Positions 35,757-45,688 of a DNA stretch of 64,000 bases are shown here, in pieces. The position numbers were made by a program, and so were the translations under genes. Where the stretch lies: positions 1 to 64,000 of the forward strand of contig CP018227.1 in assembly GCA_016865035.1 (NCBI GenBank), in the 5' to 3' direction. How positions within the stretch are numbered: position 1 is the first letter of the stretch; every line of letters starts with the position of its first letter. Source of the stretch: Kordiimonadales bacterium IMCC3096. Lineage in GTDB: Bacteria > Pseudomonadota > Alphaproteobacteria > Minwuiales > Minwuiaceae. Below the pieces are notes generated by a model that did not search any database, was not told the origin of the DNA, and saw only the letters and a list, made by a program, of their open reading frames with translations.

Positions 35757-37901
35757 GTGCAGGAATTGGGCGCCCACATAGATCTACTGTGGATACTGAT
35801 CTGCACCGTGCTGGTGCTGCTCATGCAACCCGGCTTCGCCTGTCTGGAGATCGGGCTGGTACGGGCCAAGAACACGATCAACGTGGCCATGAAGAACATC
35901 GCCGACTTCTGTCTGGCGGTGATGCTGTTCTGGCTGGCCGGTTATGGCCTCATGTTCGGTGCCAGCGAGATCGGTCTGTTCGGCACCAGCGCCTTCCTGT
36001 TCGATCCGGGGGCAGGCAGCAAGCCTGTCGCCCAGGAGATCGCCTTCTTCTTCTTTCAGGTCGCATTCTGTGGTGCCGCGACAACCATCGTCTCCGGCGC
36101 GGTGGCGGAACGGATGAGCTTCCGTGGCTATTTCATGATCGCCGGGCTTGTCAGCGTTCTGATCTATCCCCTGTTCGGCCACTGGGCCTGGGGTGGCCTG
36201 AACCTGGCGCAGGCCGGTTGGCTGGAAGCCCTGGGTTTCGTGGATTTTGCCGGGTCAACCGTGGTCCACAGCATCGGGGGCTGGGTGGCGCTTGCAGCAA
36301 TCATTGTCATCGGGCCGCGCCATGGTCGCTTCGGCGAGAACGGGCGTCCCATCGAACCCCACAATCCCTCCACCGCGATCCTTGGCATCTTCCTGCTCTG
36401 GATCGGCTGGTTCGGTTTCAATGGCGGCAGTGAGCTTGCGCTGAACGGCAATGTTCCGGTCATCCTGCTGAACACGATGCTTGCCGGCGTTTCGGGCAGC
36501 CTTGCGGTTCTGGGATACACCTGGTTGCGCGAAGGTCGCCCCGCAGCGGTACCGGCCGCGACCGGTGCCATATCCGGGCTTGTGGCAATCACCGCCAGCG
36601 CCCATGCCACGACCGGGCCGTCAGCAATCCTGATCGGCGCCATCGGTGGTCTGGTCGGGATCGGTGGCGCATGGCTGCTGGCGCGTCTGAAGATCGATGA
36701 TGTGGTGAATGCCGTTCCCTCGCATCTGTTCGCGGGCATCTGGGGAACACTCGCCGTCGCCCTGCTGGGAGATCTCGAACGATTGGGCACCGGCCTCGAT
36801 CGCCTGGATCAGCTTGGCGTGCAGGCACTGGGTGTCGTTTGCGCCGGACTTGTCAGTTTCGGGATTGCCTGGCCTCTGCTGCTGCTGGTCAACCGCTTCC
36901 TGCCCCTTCGCGTCTCCCGCGCGCACGAGGACGTGGGGCTGAACACGTCGGAGCATGGCGCCAGCACATCGCTGGTCGATCTGGTGTCCGCAATGGAGGT
37001 TCATCGCAAGACCGGGGATTTCAGCCGCCCGGTCCATGTCGAGCCCTTCACGGAAGCAGGCGAGATCGCCTCCCAATACAACCTCGTCCTGGGCAAGTTC
37101 TCCAACGAAGTCGCGGGCCACGAAAGGACCAGCTCCCGGCTTCGCGAGGCACTCACCCAGGCGGAACTGGCCAACTCCTCGAAATCGCAGTTCCTTGCCA
37201 ACATGAGTCACGAACTGCGGACGCCCCTGAACGCCATCATCGGCTTCTCCGACATCATTCGCACCGAGATGTTCGGCCCGATGCAGAATGACCGCTACCG
37301 CGACTACGCCGATGACATCAACAGCGCCAGCCAGCACCTGCTGTCGCTGATCAATGACATCCTTGACCTGTCAAAGATCGAAGCAAACAAGTTCGACCTG
37401 ATCGATACGGAGGTTGATCTGACAGAGATCGCCCAATCCTGTCAGCGCATGCTCAGTTCGAACGCCCGCGACAGCAAGGTCGACCTGTTGATACGCGTGC
37501 AGCCCGACCTGCCGATCCTGCGTGCCGACGAACGGGCGGTCAGCCAGATCATGCTGAACCTGCTGACCAACGGCATCAAGTTCACGCCCGAGAACGGGAC
37601 AGTCTCTCTGACCATCGAGGTGGAAGCGGACGGACGCATCGCGGCAACCGTTCGGGATACCGGCATCGGCATCTCGAAGGCCAACATCAATCGCGCCTTC
37701 GAACCCTTCACCCAGATCGCCAGCGACAGCCTGATCTACTCCGCCGAAGGCACCGGACTGGGCCTGCCCCTGACGGCGGCGCTGACCAAGCTGCATGACG
37801 CCAGCCTGGTGATCAAATCAGATGAAGGCGTGGGCACGATCATCACAGTGCGCTTCCCCCTCAGCCGGGTGATCCACCCGCAGGTGCGACTCAGCGCCTG
37901 A
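35757..37901 (+). CDS. Ammonium transporter-histidine kinase fusion
   Basis: This 714-residue inner-membrane protein carries an Amt/Rh domain at about residues 1-390, with twin pore histidines H171 (TVVHSIGG) and H323 (SHLFAGIWGT) and the aspartate of VDFAG (D163). A HAMP-like linker follows (HVEPFTEAGEIASQYN, about 430-450). The HisKA has FLANMSHELRTPLNAIIGF with phospho-acceptor H485, and the HATPase has NLLTNGIKF, DTGIGIS (D634) and GTGLGLPL. It should sense or transport ammonium and phosphorylate an unlinked regulator. Amt-kinase fusions such as Ks-Amt5 of Kuenenia are known. The start is a GTG with a stop just upstream. No receiver gene adjoins it. Confidence 0.9.
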   Translation: MQELGAHIDLLWILICTVLVLLMQPGFACLEIGLVRAKNTINVAMKNIADFCLAVMLFWLAGYGLMFGASEIGLFGTSAFLFDPGAGSKPVAQEIAFFFFQVAFCGAATTIVSGAVAERMSFRGYFMIAGLVSVLIYPLFGHWAWGGLNLAQAGWLEALGFVDFAGSTVVHSIGGWVALAAIIVIGPRHGRFGENGRPIEPHNPSTAILGIFLLWIGWFGFNGGSELALNGNVPVILLNTMLAGVSGSLAVLGYTWLREGRPAAVPAATGAISGLVAITASAHATTGPSAILIGAIGGLVGIGGAWLLARLKIDDVVNAVPSHLFAGIWGTLAVALLGDLERLGTGLDRLDQLGVQALGVVCAGLVSFGIAWPLLLLVNRFLPLRVSRAHEDVGLNTSEHGASTSLVDLVSAMEVHRKTGDFSRPVHVEPFTEAGEIASQYNLVLGKFSNEVAGHERTSSRLREALTQAELANSSKSQFLANMSHELRTPLNAIIGFSDIIRTEMFGPMQNDRYRDYADDINSASQHLLSLINDILDLSKIEANKFDLIDTEVDLTEIAQSCQRMLSSNARDSKVDLLIRVQPDLPILRADERAVSQIMLNLLTNGIKFTPENGTVSLTIEVEADGRIAATVRDTGIGISKANINRAFEPFTQIASDSLIYSAEGTGLGLPLTAALTKLHDASLVIKSDEGVGTIITVRFPLSRVIHPQVRLSA

Positions 37902-37924
37902 TCCGCGCCCCGGGTTCCGGATCG

Positions 37925-38809
37925 TCAGCCGCGAATTCCGGAAACCCAGTCAGCGATCGCGCCACCGATCTCGTCAGGTGAATCTTCCTGGATGAAGTGG
38001 CTGCCCTTCACAGTGACCTCCGTCTGGTTCTTCCAGCCCCGGCAGTAGTCACGGACCGCGCCGGTCAGGATCGCCCCCGGCGTCGCGTTCACGAACAGCT
38101 TCGGCATCTCGTTCTCGGCCATCCAGTCCGAATAGTCCTGCACGATGGCGACAACATCAGCCGGTTCGCCCGAAATCGGGATCTGGCGCGGCCAGGTCAG
38201 TGTGGGGCGGCGGTCCTCCCCGGCCTCGGCAAAGGGACGGCGATAGACGGCCATCTCCGCATCGGTCAGGCCGCGCAGCACGGAGCCGGGCAACACCCTC
38301 TCCACGAAGATGTTCTTCTCCAGCACCATCTTCTCCCCGGCGGGGGAGCGGAAGCCTTCGAACACGGGGCGTGAGGCTTCGTTCCATTCGTCCCAAAGCA
38401 CCGGTCGCACGATGCCTTCCATGTAGGCGATGCCCTGCATCGCCTCCCGATGCCGGTTGGCCCAGTCGAACCCCAGCGCCGATCCCCAGTCATGGATGAC
38501 GAAGATCGCGTTCCGCGTGACTCCCAGCGCCTCAAGCAAGCCGTCGAGATACTGGCGGTGCTCGACGAAGCGGTACCGGTCCGGACCGGAGTCCGGCAGC
38601 TTCTCGGAATCCCCCATGCCGATCAGGTCCGGCGCGATGCAGCGCCCCAGGCCCTTCGCATGCGGCATCACGTTGCGCCAGAGGTAGGAGGAGGTCGGAT
38701 TGCCGTGCAGGAAGACGATGGGATCACCCTCCCCCATCTCGACGTAACTCATCTTGCGACCAAGTACCTCGACCGACTTCTTCGGATGCTCTTCCGCTGA
38801 AATTGCCAT
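37925..38809 (-). CDS. dhaA: Haloalkane dehalogenase (DhaA/LinB-like)
   Basis: This 294-residue alpha/beta hydrolase closely follows the LinB/DhaA subfamily II pattern. The nucleophile is D107 in HDWGSALGF, the acid is E131 in YMEG and the base is H271 in [10 protein letters not shown]. The halide-binding pair N37 ([10 protein letters not shown]) and W108 is present. It replaces a carbon-bound halogen by hydroxyl, releasing halide. No haloacid dehalogenase or haloalcohol genes are adjacent. The gene is convergent with the Amt-kinase gene and divergent from a GMC oxidoreductase that might oxidise an alcohol product. Confidence 0.88.
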   Translation of the reverse strand: MAISAEEHPKKSVEVLGRKMSYVEMGEGDPIVFLHGNPTSSYLWRNVMPHAKGLGRCIAPDLIGMGDSEKLPDSGPDRYRFVEHRQYLDGLLEALGVTRNAIFVIHDWGSALGFDWANRHREAMQGIAYMEGIVRPVLWDEWNEASRPVFEGFRSPAGEKMVLEKNIFVERVLPGSVLRGLTDAEMAVYRRPFAEAGEDRRPTLTWPRQIPISGEPADVVAIVQDYSDWMAENEMPKLFVNATPGAILTGAVRDYCRGWKNQTEVTVKGSHFIQEDSPDEIGGAIADWVSGIRG

Positions 38810-38972
38810 CTCACGTCCTCCCCAATGTCATGCGACAGAATTGGGGCAGGCCGTGTGGTGGTCAAGTGGACGGGCACGAAATGCGCCAGACCGCCCGTCT
38901 GTCGCTTCCTGTTTGTAATGAACCGCAGTCAGTTGTAAGCCAGAACGCGCGGCTTTTGGGGAGATGTCAGCC

Positions 38973-40568
38973 ATGGACCAGTTCGATTTCATCATTGTCG
39001 GTGGCGGCTCCGCAGGCTGCGTGCTTGCCAGTCGTCTCAGCGAGGATCCCGATACCTCCGTCTGCATGATCGAGGCAGGGACAACCGGTGACCACTGGTC
39101 GATCAACGTGCCTGCCGGACTGGTCAAGACCATGCAGGACAAGCAGACCAACTGGCTGCTGAAGACCGAGCCACAGCCGAACCTGGGCGGTCGCCGCATG
39201 TTCTGGCCCCGCGGCAAGGCGCTCGGCGGCTCCAGCGCGATCAACGGCATGGTCTACATTCGCGGTCACCGTGCCGACTATGACCGCTGGGCCAGCGAGG
39301 AAGGCTGCCCGGGCTGGGACTGGGAAAGCGTGCTGCCGCTGTTCCGCAGGGCGGAGAACAATGAACGCATCGAGGATGACCTGCACGGTCAGGGCGGCCC
39401 GCTGAACGTCATGGACCCGCGCAGCCCCAGCCCGCTGTCGCACATGTTCGTCGAGGCGGCGACCAGCGCCCAGATCGGCGAGACGGATGACTTCAACGGC
39501 CCGCGACAGGAAGGGGCCGGTCTCTATCAGCTGACCCAGAAGGACGGCCAGCGCCACAGCGTCTGGCACGCCTATCTGCAGGGCGTGCAGCGACCCAACC
39601 TGCGTGTCATCACCGGCGCGCGGGCCACGCGCGTCCGGATCGAGAGCGGTCGCGCCGTGGGTATCGATTTCCGTCGGCAGGGACAGACGGCCGACGAGAG
39701 CATCGGTGCCACGCGGGAAGTATTGCTGTCCGGCGGGGCGGTGCATTCGCCGCACCTGCTGCTGCTGTCGGGTGTCGGGCCGGGCAAGGTCCTGGCCGAA
39801 CATGGCATCGCACAGGTTCACGAGGCGCCGGAAGTCGGTCGCAACCTGCAGGACCATCTCGACATCTCACTGGTGCAGCACACCTCGACAAACATCGGAT
39901 TCGCGTTCACCTGGCGCGGCCTGAGCCGCCTGCCGGGCGCGATCCGCGAATATAGGAAGCAGCGCACCGGCCTGCTGACCAGCAACTTCGCGGAGGCCGG
40001 AATCTTCACGCGCAGCCGGGCGGACGAGCCCCTGCCCGACCTGCAGTATCACTTCCTGCCGGTGATGAGCGACGACCACGGCAAGACGCGGATCTATGCC
40101 CATGGTCTCACGCTGCACTGCTGTGACCTGCGCCCGAAGAGCCGTGGCCACATCGGACTGGCGTCACCTGATCCCATGGCCGATCCGCTGATCGATCCGA
40201 ATTACCTGGATCACCCGGATGACCTGCAGAAGATGATCCGCGGCGTGGAGATCGGGCGGCAGGTCCTGGCCGCACCGCCAATCGCACAGCACATGGCGCA
40301 CGAGCTTCATCCCGGCGCGGATGTGCAGGGACCGGAGGCGCTGGAAGCCTTCGTGCGGCGCAAGGCGGAAACGATCTATCACCCGGTCGGCAGTTGCCGC
40401 ATGGGGAAGGATGATGCCGCCGTTGTGGATCCGGAATTGCGGGTGCGGGGCGTGGAGGGTCTGCGGGTCGTGGATGCGTCGGTCATGCCCAGCCTGATCG
40501 GCGGCAACACCAATGCCCCGACCGTCATGATCGCGGAACGGGCCGCAGATCTGATCCGCGCGACCTGA
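38973..40568 (+). CDS. GMC-family FAD-dependent alcohol/choline-type dehydrogenase
   Basis: This 531-residue glucose-methanol-choline oxidoreductase has the FAD-binding GGGSAGCVLASRLSE at the N-terminus and the GMC signatures PRGKALGGSSAINGM near residue 85 and SGGAVHSPHLLLLSGVGP near residue 255. The C-terminal active-site histidine region is YHPVGSCRMG, with NTNAPTVMIAERAA. It oxidises a primary alcohol; whether that is choline is not determinable. The ATG at 38973 is preferred because ggggag lies nine bases upstream; an ATG at 38964 is too close to that site. Confidence 0.88.
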   Translation: MDQFDFIIVGGGSAGCVLASRLSEDPDTSVCMIEAGTTGDHWSINVPAGLVKTMQDKQTNWLLKTEPQPNLGGRRMFWPRGKALGGSSAINGMVYIRGHRADYDRWASEEGCPGWDWESVLPLFRRAENNERIEDDLHGQGGPLNVMDPRSPSPLSHMFVEAATSAQIGETDDFNGPRQEGAGLYQLTQKDGQRHSVWHAYLQGVQRPNLRVITGARATRVRIESGRAVGIDFRRQGQTADESIGATREVLLSGGAVHSPHLLLLSGVGPGKVLAEHGIAQVHEAPEVGRNLQDHLDISLVQHTSTNIGFAFTWRGLSRLPGAIREYRKQRTGLLTSNFAEAGIFTRSRADEPLPDLQYHFLPVMSDDHGKTRIYAHGLTLHCCDLRPKSRGHIGLASPDPMADPLIDPNYLDHPDDLQKMIRGVEIGRQVLAAPPIAQHMAHELHPGADVQGPEALEAFVRRKAETIYHPVGSCRMGKDDAAVVDPELRVRGVEGLRVVDASVMPSLIGGNTNAPTVMIAERAADLIRAT

Positions 40569-40595
40569 GCGTCAATCGCGGACCAAACGGCGGAA

Positions 40596-40625
40596 TTCAG
40601 CCCCGACCTGATGGCCGGGGCTGAA
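40596..40625. terminator. Bidirectional terminator-like hairpin
   Basis: The arms ttcagccccg and cggggctgaa are exact reverse complements around a ten-base loop. It lies between the convergent GMC oxidoreductase and SDR genes, 28 bases after one stop and 11 from the other. It is a good candidate for a shared terminator. Confidence 0.6.
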
Positions 40626-40635
40626 AGGCGCTGGA

Positions 40636-41397
40636 TCAGCGCGGGGCCATGCGGATGGCGCCGTCGAGGCGGATGGTCTCGCCATTCAGCATCTGGTTCT
40701 CGCAGATGTGGCGGGCGAGCTGGCCGTATTCCGAAGGATCGCCGAGACGCTTCGGGAACGGCACGGTGGCTGCCAGCGCTTCCTTCACGTTGTCGGGCAG
40801 GCTCTGCAGCATCGGGGTGCCGAACAGGCCCGGCGCGATGGTGCAGACGCGGATCCCGTCATTCATCAGGTCACGCGCGATGGGCAGGGTCATGCCGACC
40901 ACGCCACCCTTGGACGCGGAATAGGCCGCCTGACCGATCTGACCATCGAACGCGGCGACCGATGCCGTATTGACGATGACACCGCGGTCACCGTTCTCCG
41001 TCGGGTCCTGAGCCGCCATCTCCGTTGCGGCAATGCGGATGCAGTTGAAGGTACCGATCAGGTTGACGCTGATGACACGCTGGAACATGTCCAGGGCATG
41101 CGGTTCGCCCTTCGACGTGGTCTTGGCGGCAATGCCGATGCCTGCGCAGTTCACCAGGATCCGGGCCGGACCATGGGCGGCCTTGGCGGTCTCGAATGCT
41201 GCCAGGACAGAGGCTTCATCAGCCACGTTGCACTTGGCGAAGACCCCGCCAAGTTCCTTCGCCATCTTCTGACCCTGGTCCTCGTTCAGGTCCAGGATCG
41301 CGACCTTCGCGCCGGCGGACGCGAGTTCACGCGCCGTTGCCTCACCCAGACCGGACGCGCCGCCGGTGATCACGGCGGCCATATCCTTGAGATTCAT
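40636..41397 (-). CDS. Type II 3-hydroxyacyl-CoA dehydrogenase (SDR)
   Basis: This 253-residue SDR resembles human HSD17B10 and bacterial 3-hydroxyacyl-CoA dehydrogenases. The cofactor loop is [16 protein letters not shown], with a conserved LNEDQG region and VNCAGIGIA. The SDR triad appears as [21 protein letters not shown], and the C-terminus carries [19 protein letters not shown]. It would oxidise 3-hydroxyacyl-CoA with NAD in beta-oxidation or branched-chain amino acid breakdown. It is followed by a DMT exporter gene oriented the same way, with no clear link between them. Confidence 0.88.
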   Translation of the reverse strand: MNLKDMAAVITGGASGLGEATARELASAGAKVAILDLNEDQGQKMAKELGGVFAKCNVADEASVLAAFETAKAAHGPARILVNCAGIGIAAKTTSKGEPHALDMFQRVISVNLIGTFNCIRIAATEMAAQDPTENGDRGVIVNTASVAAFDGQIGQAAYSASKGGVVGMTLPIARDLMNDGIRVCTIAPGLFGTPMLQSLPDNVKEALAATVPFPKRLGDPSEYGQLARHICENQMLNGETIRLDGAIRMAPR

Positions 41398-41438
41398 CAG
41401 TTCATCCTCCCTCTTGAAAAGTCGTGCTCGGCAGACCT

Positions 41439-42431
41439 CTAGCCGACGTGGAGTGGCTTGTCAGCACCCTGTTCAGCCGGTTTGACCGACGATGACTGCA
41501 TGGAAGTCGTGCCCGTGCCCGCCGGACCATCGAACGTCGCGGTGGCAGGCCGTGAATCATGTGGTTTCACCTTCGCCTCGCGCCGCGCGATATAGAGCGT
41601 CGAGGCAACGATGACGAGCGCGCCGACGACCGTCCAGACATCCGGCACCTCGAAGAACAGCAGGTAGCCGAACAGGCCCGAATAGAGCAGCCGGGCATAG
41701 TCGAACGGGGTCACCGCCATCGCCTCCCCCGCCGAATAGCCCCGTATCAGCATGGTCTGCCCGATGGTGCCGCATACGGCCAGGGCCAGCAGCACCAGCA
41801 GGACCTCCATGCTCGGCATCTTCCAGAACCAGAGCGCGGGGCCCAGCGTGCAGAGACTGAGAATGATGCTGGACCAGAACACGAGCGTCGTCGGCGCATC
41901 CAGCCGCGACAGGATCTTCATCATGATCGTGATCCCGGCGATCAGGGCCGCGGCAAACAGCGCCACGAAGGCGACCGGATCCGTCTCCCCGCCCGGGCGC
42001 AGCATGATGATGACACCGATGAAACCCACGGCCGTGGCGATGGTTCGCCGCATCCGCACCTTCTCGCTCAGAAAGATCACGGCCAGCGGGATCAGGAACA
42101 GCGGCTTGGTGAAACTGAGCGCCGTGACCTGGGCCAGCGGCAGATGCGCCACCGAATAGAACATGCACAGCATGACCACGCCGCCGATCAGACCCCGGAT
42201 CAGATGCAGCATCGGGCGCGAGGTGCGCACCGTCCCCAGCCCGTGCCGGAGGGCGAAGGGCGCAACGATGCAGAGGCCGAAGAAGGCACGGAAGAACGCG
42301 ATCTGGAACGGATGCAGTTCCGCAGCCGCCATCTTGATGAAGACGCCCATCGCGGACAGGAATATGCCCGCCGCCAGCAACCACAATGCGCCACGCACAT
42401 TGCCTGGCAGATTCTTGAACTTCTCGATCAC
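41439..42431 (-). CDS. DMT-superfamily EamA transporter
   Basis: This 330-residue inner-membrane protein has ten predicted hydrophobic segments in two EamA repeats. The first begins at [16 protein letters not shown]. Repeat-typical motifs are [23 protein letters not shown]-like [14 protein letters not shown] and [19 protein letters not shown]. The last 40 residues form a polar cytoplasmic tail. It would export a metabolite or amino acid derivative; the substrate is unknown. It lies divergently from pmbA across a 235-base gap that shows no gene. Confidence 0.88.
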   Translation of the reverse strand: MIEKFKNLPGNVRGALWLLAAGIFLSAMGVFIKMAAAELHPFQIAFFRAFFGLCIVAPFALRHGLGTVRTSRPMLHLIRGLIGGVVMLCMFYSVAHLPLAQVTALSFTKPLFLIPLAVIFLSEKVRMRRTIATAVGFIGVIIMLRPGGETDPVAFVALFAAALIAGITIMMKILSRLDAPTTLVFWSSIILSLCTLGPALWFWKMPSMEVLLVLLALAVCGTIGQTMLIRGYSAGEAMAVTPFDYARLLYSGLFGYLLFFEVPDVWTVVGALVIVASTLYIARREAKVKPHDSRPATATFDGPAGTGTTSMQSSSVKPAEQGADKPLHVG

Positions 42432-42666
42432 GTCAGATCCGGTCTCCGCGCCACTCGCGGCGCAACCCCGTTGCGGGCCAAGCGCCCTGACAGGCTTTCT
42501 CTTCCCCTGTCATAAACCAGATTGGCCCCGGAATACCATGTTCAGCGCCCATACCGGGTGCGCATGACCGTAGCGTCGGCGCACCCGCCATGGGCGCACC
42601 ACCCCTTGTGGCATGGCAGGCGACACGCCTATATGACGGACTGCAACTGATCGGGAACCTGCACAT

Positions 42667-44034
42667 ATGACCAATCGCGCCGCCGCCGAAGCCAGAGCCC
42701 TGGAGATGCTGGACGATCTGTTGAACCGGGCCCTGAAGGGCGGCGCCGACGCAGCCGATGCCGTGATGGTGGAAAGCCGGTCCCTCGGCGCGTCCTACCG
42801 GCAGGGCAAGCCGGAGGACATCGAACGCTCGGAGAGCTTCGATGTCGGGCTGCGCTGCATGGTCGGCAAGCGGCAGGCGGTCGTGTCCTCCACCGACATG
42901 AAATCGGACATGATGGACGAGCTTGCCGCGCGCGGCATCGCCATGGCCAAGGCAAGCCCGGAGGACCCCTGGTGCGGGATCGCCGACGCGGACCAGATTG
43001 CGACGGACCTGCCCGACCTGGACCTGCATGACCCGACCGTGCCGGAAGTCGAGAGCCTGATCGAAAGCGCCCGCATCGCCGAGGAGGCCGCGCTGGCCGT
43101 CAATGGTGTGAAACAGTCCGAAGGGGCTTCCGCCGGATATGGCGCGGGCAGCGTGGCGCTGGCCATCCGGGGTGACGGCGTCCGCTTTGGCGCAGCCTAT
43201 TCGATCTCCAGTTTCAGCCTTTCCTGCTCCGTCATCGCGGAGGACGCGGAAGGCCACATGGAGCGTGACTACGAGTTCAGTTCGGTCCGCCACATGTCTG
43301 CGCTCGAAGACGCGGCGACAGTCGGCCGGACCGCCGCCGAGAAGACCGTGAAACGTGTCGGCGCGCGCAAGATGCCGTCGGGCAAGGTGCCCGTCGTCTT
43401 CGACCCCCGCGTGGCCTCCAGCCTGGTCGGGCACCTGGCCGGGGCCATCAACGGCGCATCGGTCGCGCGCGGCAGTTCCTTCCTGAAGGACCGGATGGGG
43501 CAGCAGATCTTTGCCAGCGGTATCCGCATCATCGACGATCCGCTGCGCCAACGCGGCCTGCGGTCCCGCGCGGTGGACGGAGAAGGTATCGCCGGACGTG
43601 AGCTGGCCCTGATCGACGACGGGCATCTGCAGACGTGGATTCTCGACTGTGCTTCCGCCCGGCAACTGGGGCTGCAGACGACGGGACACGCGTCCCGCGG
43701 TACAGGTGGACCGCCCTCGCCCGGAACCTCCAACCTGTATCTCGCGGCAGGCGAAGCCTCGGCTGCTGACCTGATCCGTAATGTTGGCACAGGATTCTAT
43801 GTTACTGAATTGATTGGATTTGGCGTGAATGGCGTCACGGGCGACTACAGCCGGGGCGCCGCCGGCTTCTGGATCGAGAACGGCGAGATCGCCTTTCCGG
43901 TGTCGGAGATGACCATCGCCGGAAACCTGAAGGACATGTTCATGCAACTGACGCCTGCCAATGATCTGACGTTCCGCTATGGCACCAATGCGCCGACCCT
44001 GGTGGTCGAGGGCATGACCGTGGCGGGCAACTGA
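42667..44034 (+). CDS. pmbA: TldD/PmbA family protein PmbA (TldE)
   Basis: This 455-residue protein is the non-catalytic TldE/PmbA partner of the TldD zinc protease. It lacks the HExxxH zinc motif expected of TldD and has PmbA-like segments (SYRQGKPEDIERSESFDVGL, VFDPRVASSLVGHLAGAING, SRAVDGEGIAG, TGFYVTELIGFGVNGVTGDY). The TldD/TldE pair processes small peptides and inactivates some gyrase-directed toxins. No tldD gene is in the window. It is followed after two bases by the inositol-phosphatase-family gene. Confidence 0.9.
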   Translation: MTNRAAAEARALEMLDDLLNRALKGGADAADAVMVESRSLGASYRQGKPEDIERSESFDVGLRCMVGKRQAVVSSTDMKSDMMDELAARGIAMAKASPEDPWCGIADADQIATDLPDLDLHDPTVPEVESLIESARIAEEAALAVNGVKQSEGASAGYGAGSVALAIRGDGVRFGAAYSISSFSLSCSVIAEDAEGHMERDYEFSSVRHMSALEDAATVGRTAAEKTVKRVGARKMPSGKVPVVFDPRVASSLVGHLAGAINGASVARGSSFLKDRMGQQIFASGIRIIDDPLRQRGLRSRAVDGEGIAGRELALIDDGHLQTWILDCASARQLGLQTTGHASRGTGGPPSPGTSNLYLAAGEASAADLIRNVGTGFYVTELIGFGVNGVTGDYSRGAAGFWIENGEIAFPVSEMTIAGNLKDMFMQLTPANDLTFRYGTNAPTLVVEGMTVAGN

Positions 44035-44036
44035 GG

Positions 44037-44825
44037 GTGCCGCGCGTTCCCGACCACCTGAGCGCCGATCACAGCCTGCTGCTGGATGCGGTGCGTCGCG
44101 CGGGTGCGGTCGCAATGGACTATTTCGACACGGATCTGAAGACCTGGGACAAGGGCAACGACCATCCGGTGACGGAGGCCGACATTGCCGTCGACACCCT
44201 GCTGAAACAGCGTCTGACCGAGGCCCGGCCCGACTATGGCTGGCTGTCGGAGGAGACGGCGGACGACCCGTCACGGCTGGACCGGAAGCGGGTCTGGATC
44301 GCCGACCCGATCGACGGCACCCGCGCCTTCATGCGTGGCGTACCGGAGTTCACGGTCTGCGTCGCCCTGGTGGAGGATGGCAAGCCGATCCTGGGCGCAG
44401 TCTACAACCCGGCCAAGGATGAGTTCTTCGAGGCCGCGCTGGGATCCGGGGCAAGGCTGAACGGCCGACGCATATCCCCCAGCCTGATCGACAATACGGG
44501 GGACGCCCACTACCTGACCGCCAAGCGCAACATGACCTATTTCACCTGGCCGAAGCCGGGCGACGACATGCTGTGTACCTGGATGAACTCCATCGCCTAC
44601 CGGATGGTGCTGGTGGCGGCGGGCCGGTTTGACGCCGCGATCTCCATGGCCGGAAAGCACGACTGGGACATCGCCGCGGCCGATCTCATCCTGACGGAGG
44701 CCGGAGCCTGCTGCACCACCAATACCAACGAAGGCTTCATCTACAACCGGGAACGTCCCCGGCACCGCAATGTCATAGCCTCCGGCCCCAACATGCATGA
44801 GGAACTGCTGAGGGTACTTTCCTGA
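44037..44825 (+). CDS. Inositol monophosphatase-family phosphatase (CysQ-like)
   Basis: This 262-residue metal-dependent phosphatase of the IMPase/3'(2'),5'-bisphosphate nucleotidase family carries the three metal-site motifs WLSEE, IADPIDGTRAF and HDWDIAAADLI in order. The length suits an IMPase or CysQ/pAp-phosphatase. The substrate cannot be decided, although the spacing is compatible with CysQ. The GTG at 44037, two bases after the pmbA stop, is the start, preceded by gagg within the pmbA end. PmbA and this enzyme are neighbours in many alphaproteobacteria. Confidence 0.88.
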   Translation: MPRVPDHLSADHSLLLDAVRRAGAVAMDYFDTDLKTWDKGNDHPVTEADIAVDTLLKQRLTEARPDYGWLSEETADDPSRLDRKRVWIADPIDGTRAFMRGVPEFTVCVALVEDGKPILGAVYNPAKDEFFEAALGSGARLNGRRISPSLIDNTGDAHYLTAKRNMTYFTWPKPGDDMLCTWMNSIAYRMVLVAAGRFDAAISMAGKHDWDIAAADLILTEAGACCTTNTNEGFIYNRERPRHRNVIASGPNMHEELLRVLS

Positions 44826-44854
44826 CGCCGGTCCGGCGGGTCGAACACGCGGCC

Positions 44855-45688
44855 TCAGTCCATGCGCAGGCCGCCATCCACGTTCAGGGTCTGGCCGGTG
44901 ATGTAGCTGGCATCATCGCTGGCAAGAAACGCCACTGCCGCCGCCTGCTCCGACACATCACCCTGGCGACCCAGCGGCACCTGCCTGCGCACGCCCTTCT
45001 TGATGCGCTCGAACTCCGTCCCGACGAGGCCGGCGACCCGGCGGAACGTGCCATCCATCATGTCGGTGTCGGTTGACCCGGGGCAGATGCAGTTGACCCG
45101 GATACCGGACGGGGCAAGCTCGACCGCCATCTGCTGCGTCAGGCCGATGACCGCGAACTTGGTGGCGGAATAGGCCCCGTAGTTCGCCATGCCGACCCGA
45201 CCGGCGGTCGAAGAGAGATTCACGATGGCGCCGCCGTTTCCGGCGTCGATCATGGCCCGGGCACCCGCTTTCGACACGTGGTAGACGCCGTTCAGGTTCA
45301 CATCGACCGTGTGCAGCCACTCCTCGTCGTCCATCGACACCACCGGGGTGGCACCAGCGCCGCTGGGAACGCCCGCGTTGTTGACAACGATATCCAGTCT
45401 GCCGAAAGCCTTCAGCGTGCCGTCGATCAGGTCGGCGACCTGCGCCCGGTCCGTCACGTCGCATTCGATGGCCAGCGCACGCCGGCCCATGCCCTCGATC
45501 TCGCCCACGAGTGAGGCGGTGCCCTGCCAGCCCATCTCCAGCTCGTGATCCGGCACATTTCCGCCGCCGCGTGCCGAGACCACGACATCAGCCCCGTCGC
45601 GTGCAAGGCGCAGTGCGATTGCCCGGCCAATGCCACGATAGCGTGCCGCGCCAGTGACGACCGCGACCTTTTCCTTCAGATCAGCCAT
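44855..45688 (-). CDS. SDR-family NAD(P)-dependent oxidoreductase
   Basis: This 277-residue classical SDR has the cofactor loop TGAARYRGIGRAIALRLA, which carries two extra residues compared with TGxxxGIG, then NNAGVP near residue 105, the catalytic NLSSTAG and YGAYSATK, and a C-terminal TGQTLNVDGGLRMD typical of FabG-like enzymes. Its start overlaps the end of the upstream DMT exporter gene by eight bases, so the pair is translationally coupled. The substrate is unknown. The coupling to an exporter suggests production and export of a reduced compound, as an inference. Confidence 0.87.
   Translation of the reverse strand: MADLKEKVAVVTGAARYRGIGRAIALRLARDGADVVVSARGGGNVPDHELEMGWQGTASLVGEIEGMGRRALAIECDVTDRAQVADLIDGTLKAFGRLDIVVNNAGVPSGAGATPVVSMDDEEWLHTVDVNLNGVYHVSKAGARAMIDAGNGGAIVNLSSTAGRVGMANYGAYSATKFAVIGLTQQMAVELAPSGIRVNCICPGSTDTDMMDGTFRRVAGLVGTEFERIKKGVRRQVPLGRQGDVSEQAAAVAFLASDDASYITGQTLNVDGGLRMD

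Noticed and set aside
42433-44274. 613-codon minus-strand open frame opposite pmbA
   Set aside because: It is a shadow of pmbA and the following phosphatase gene. Its content is compositionally biased and matches no family.
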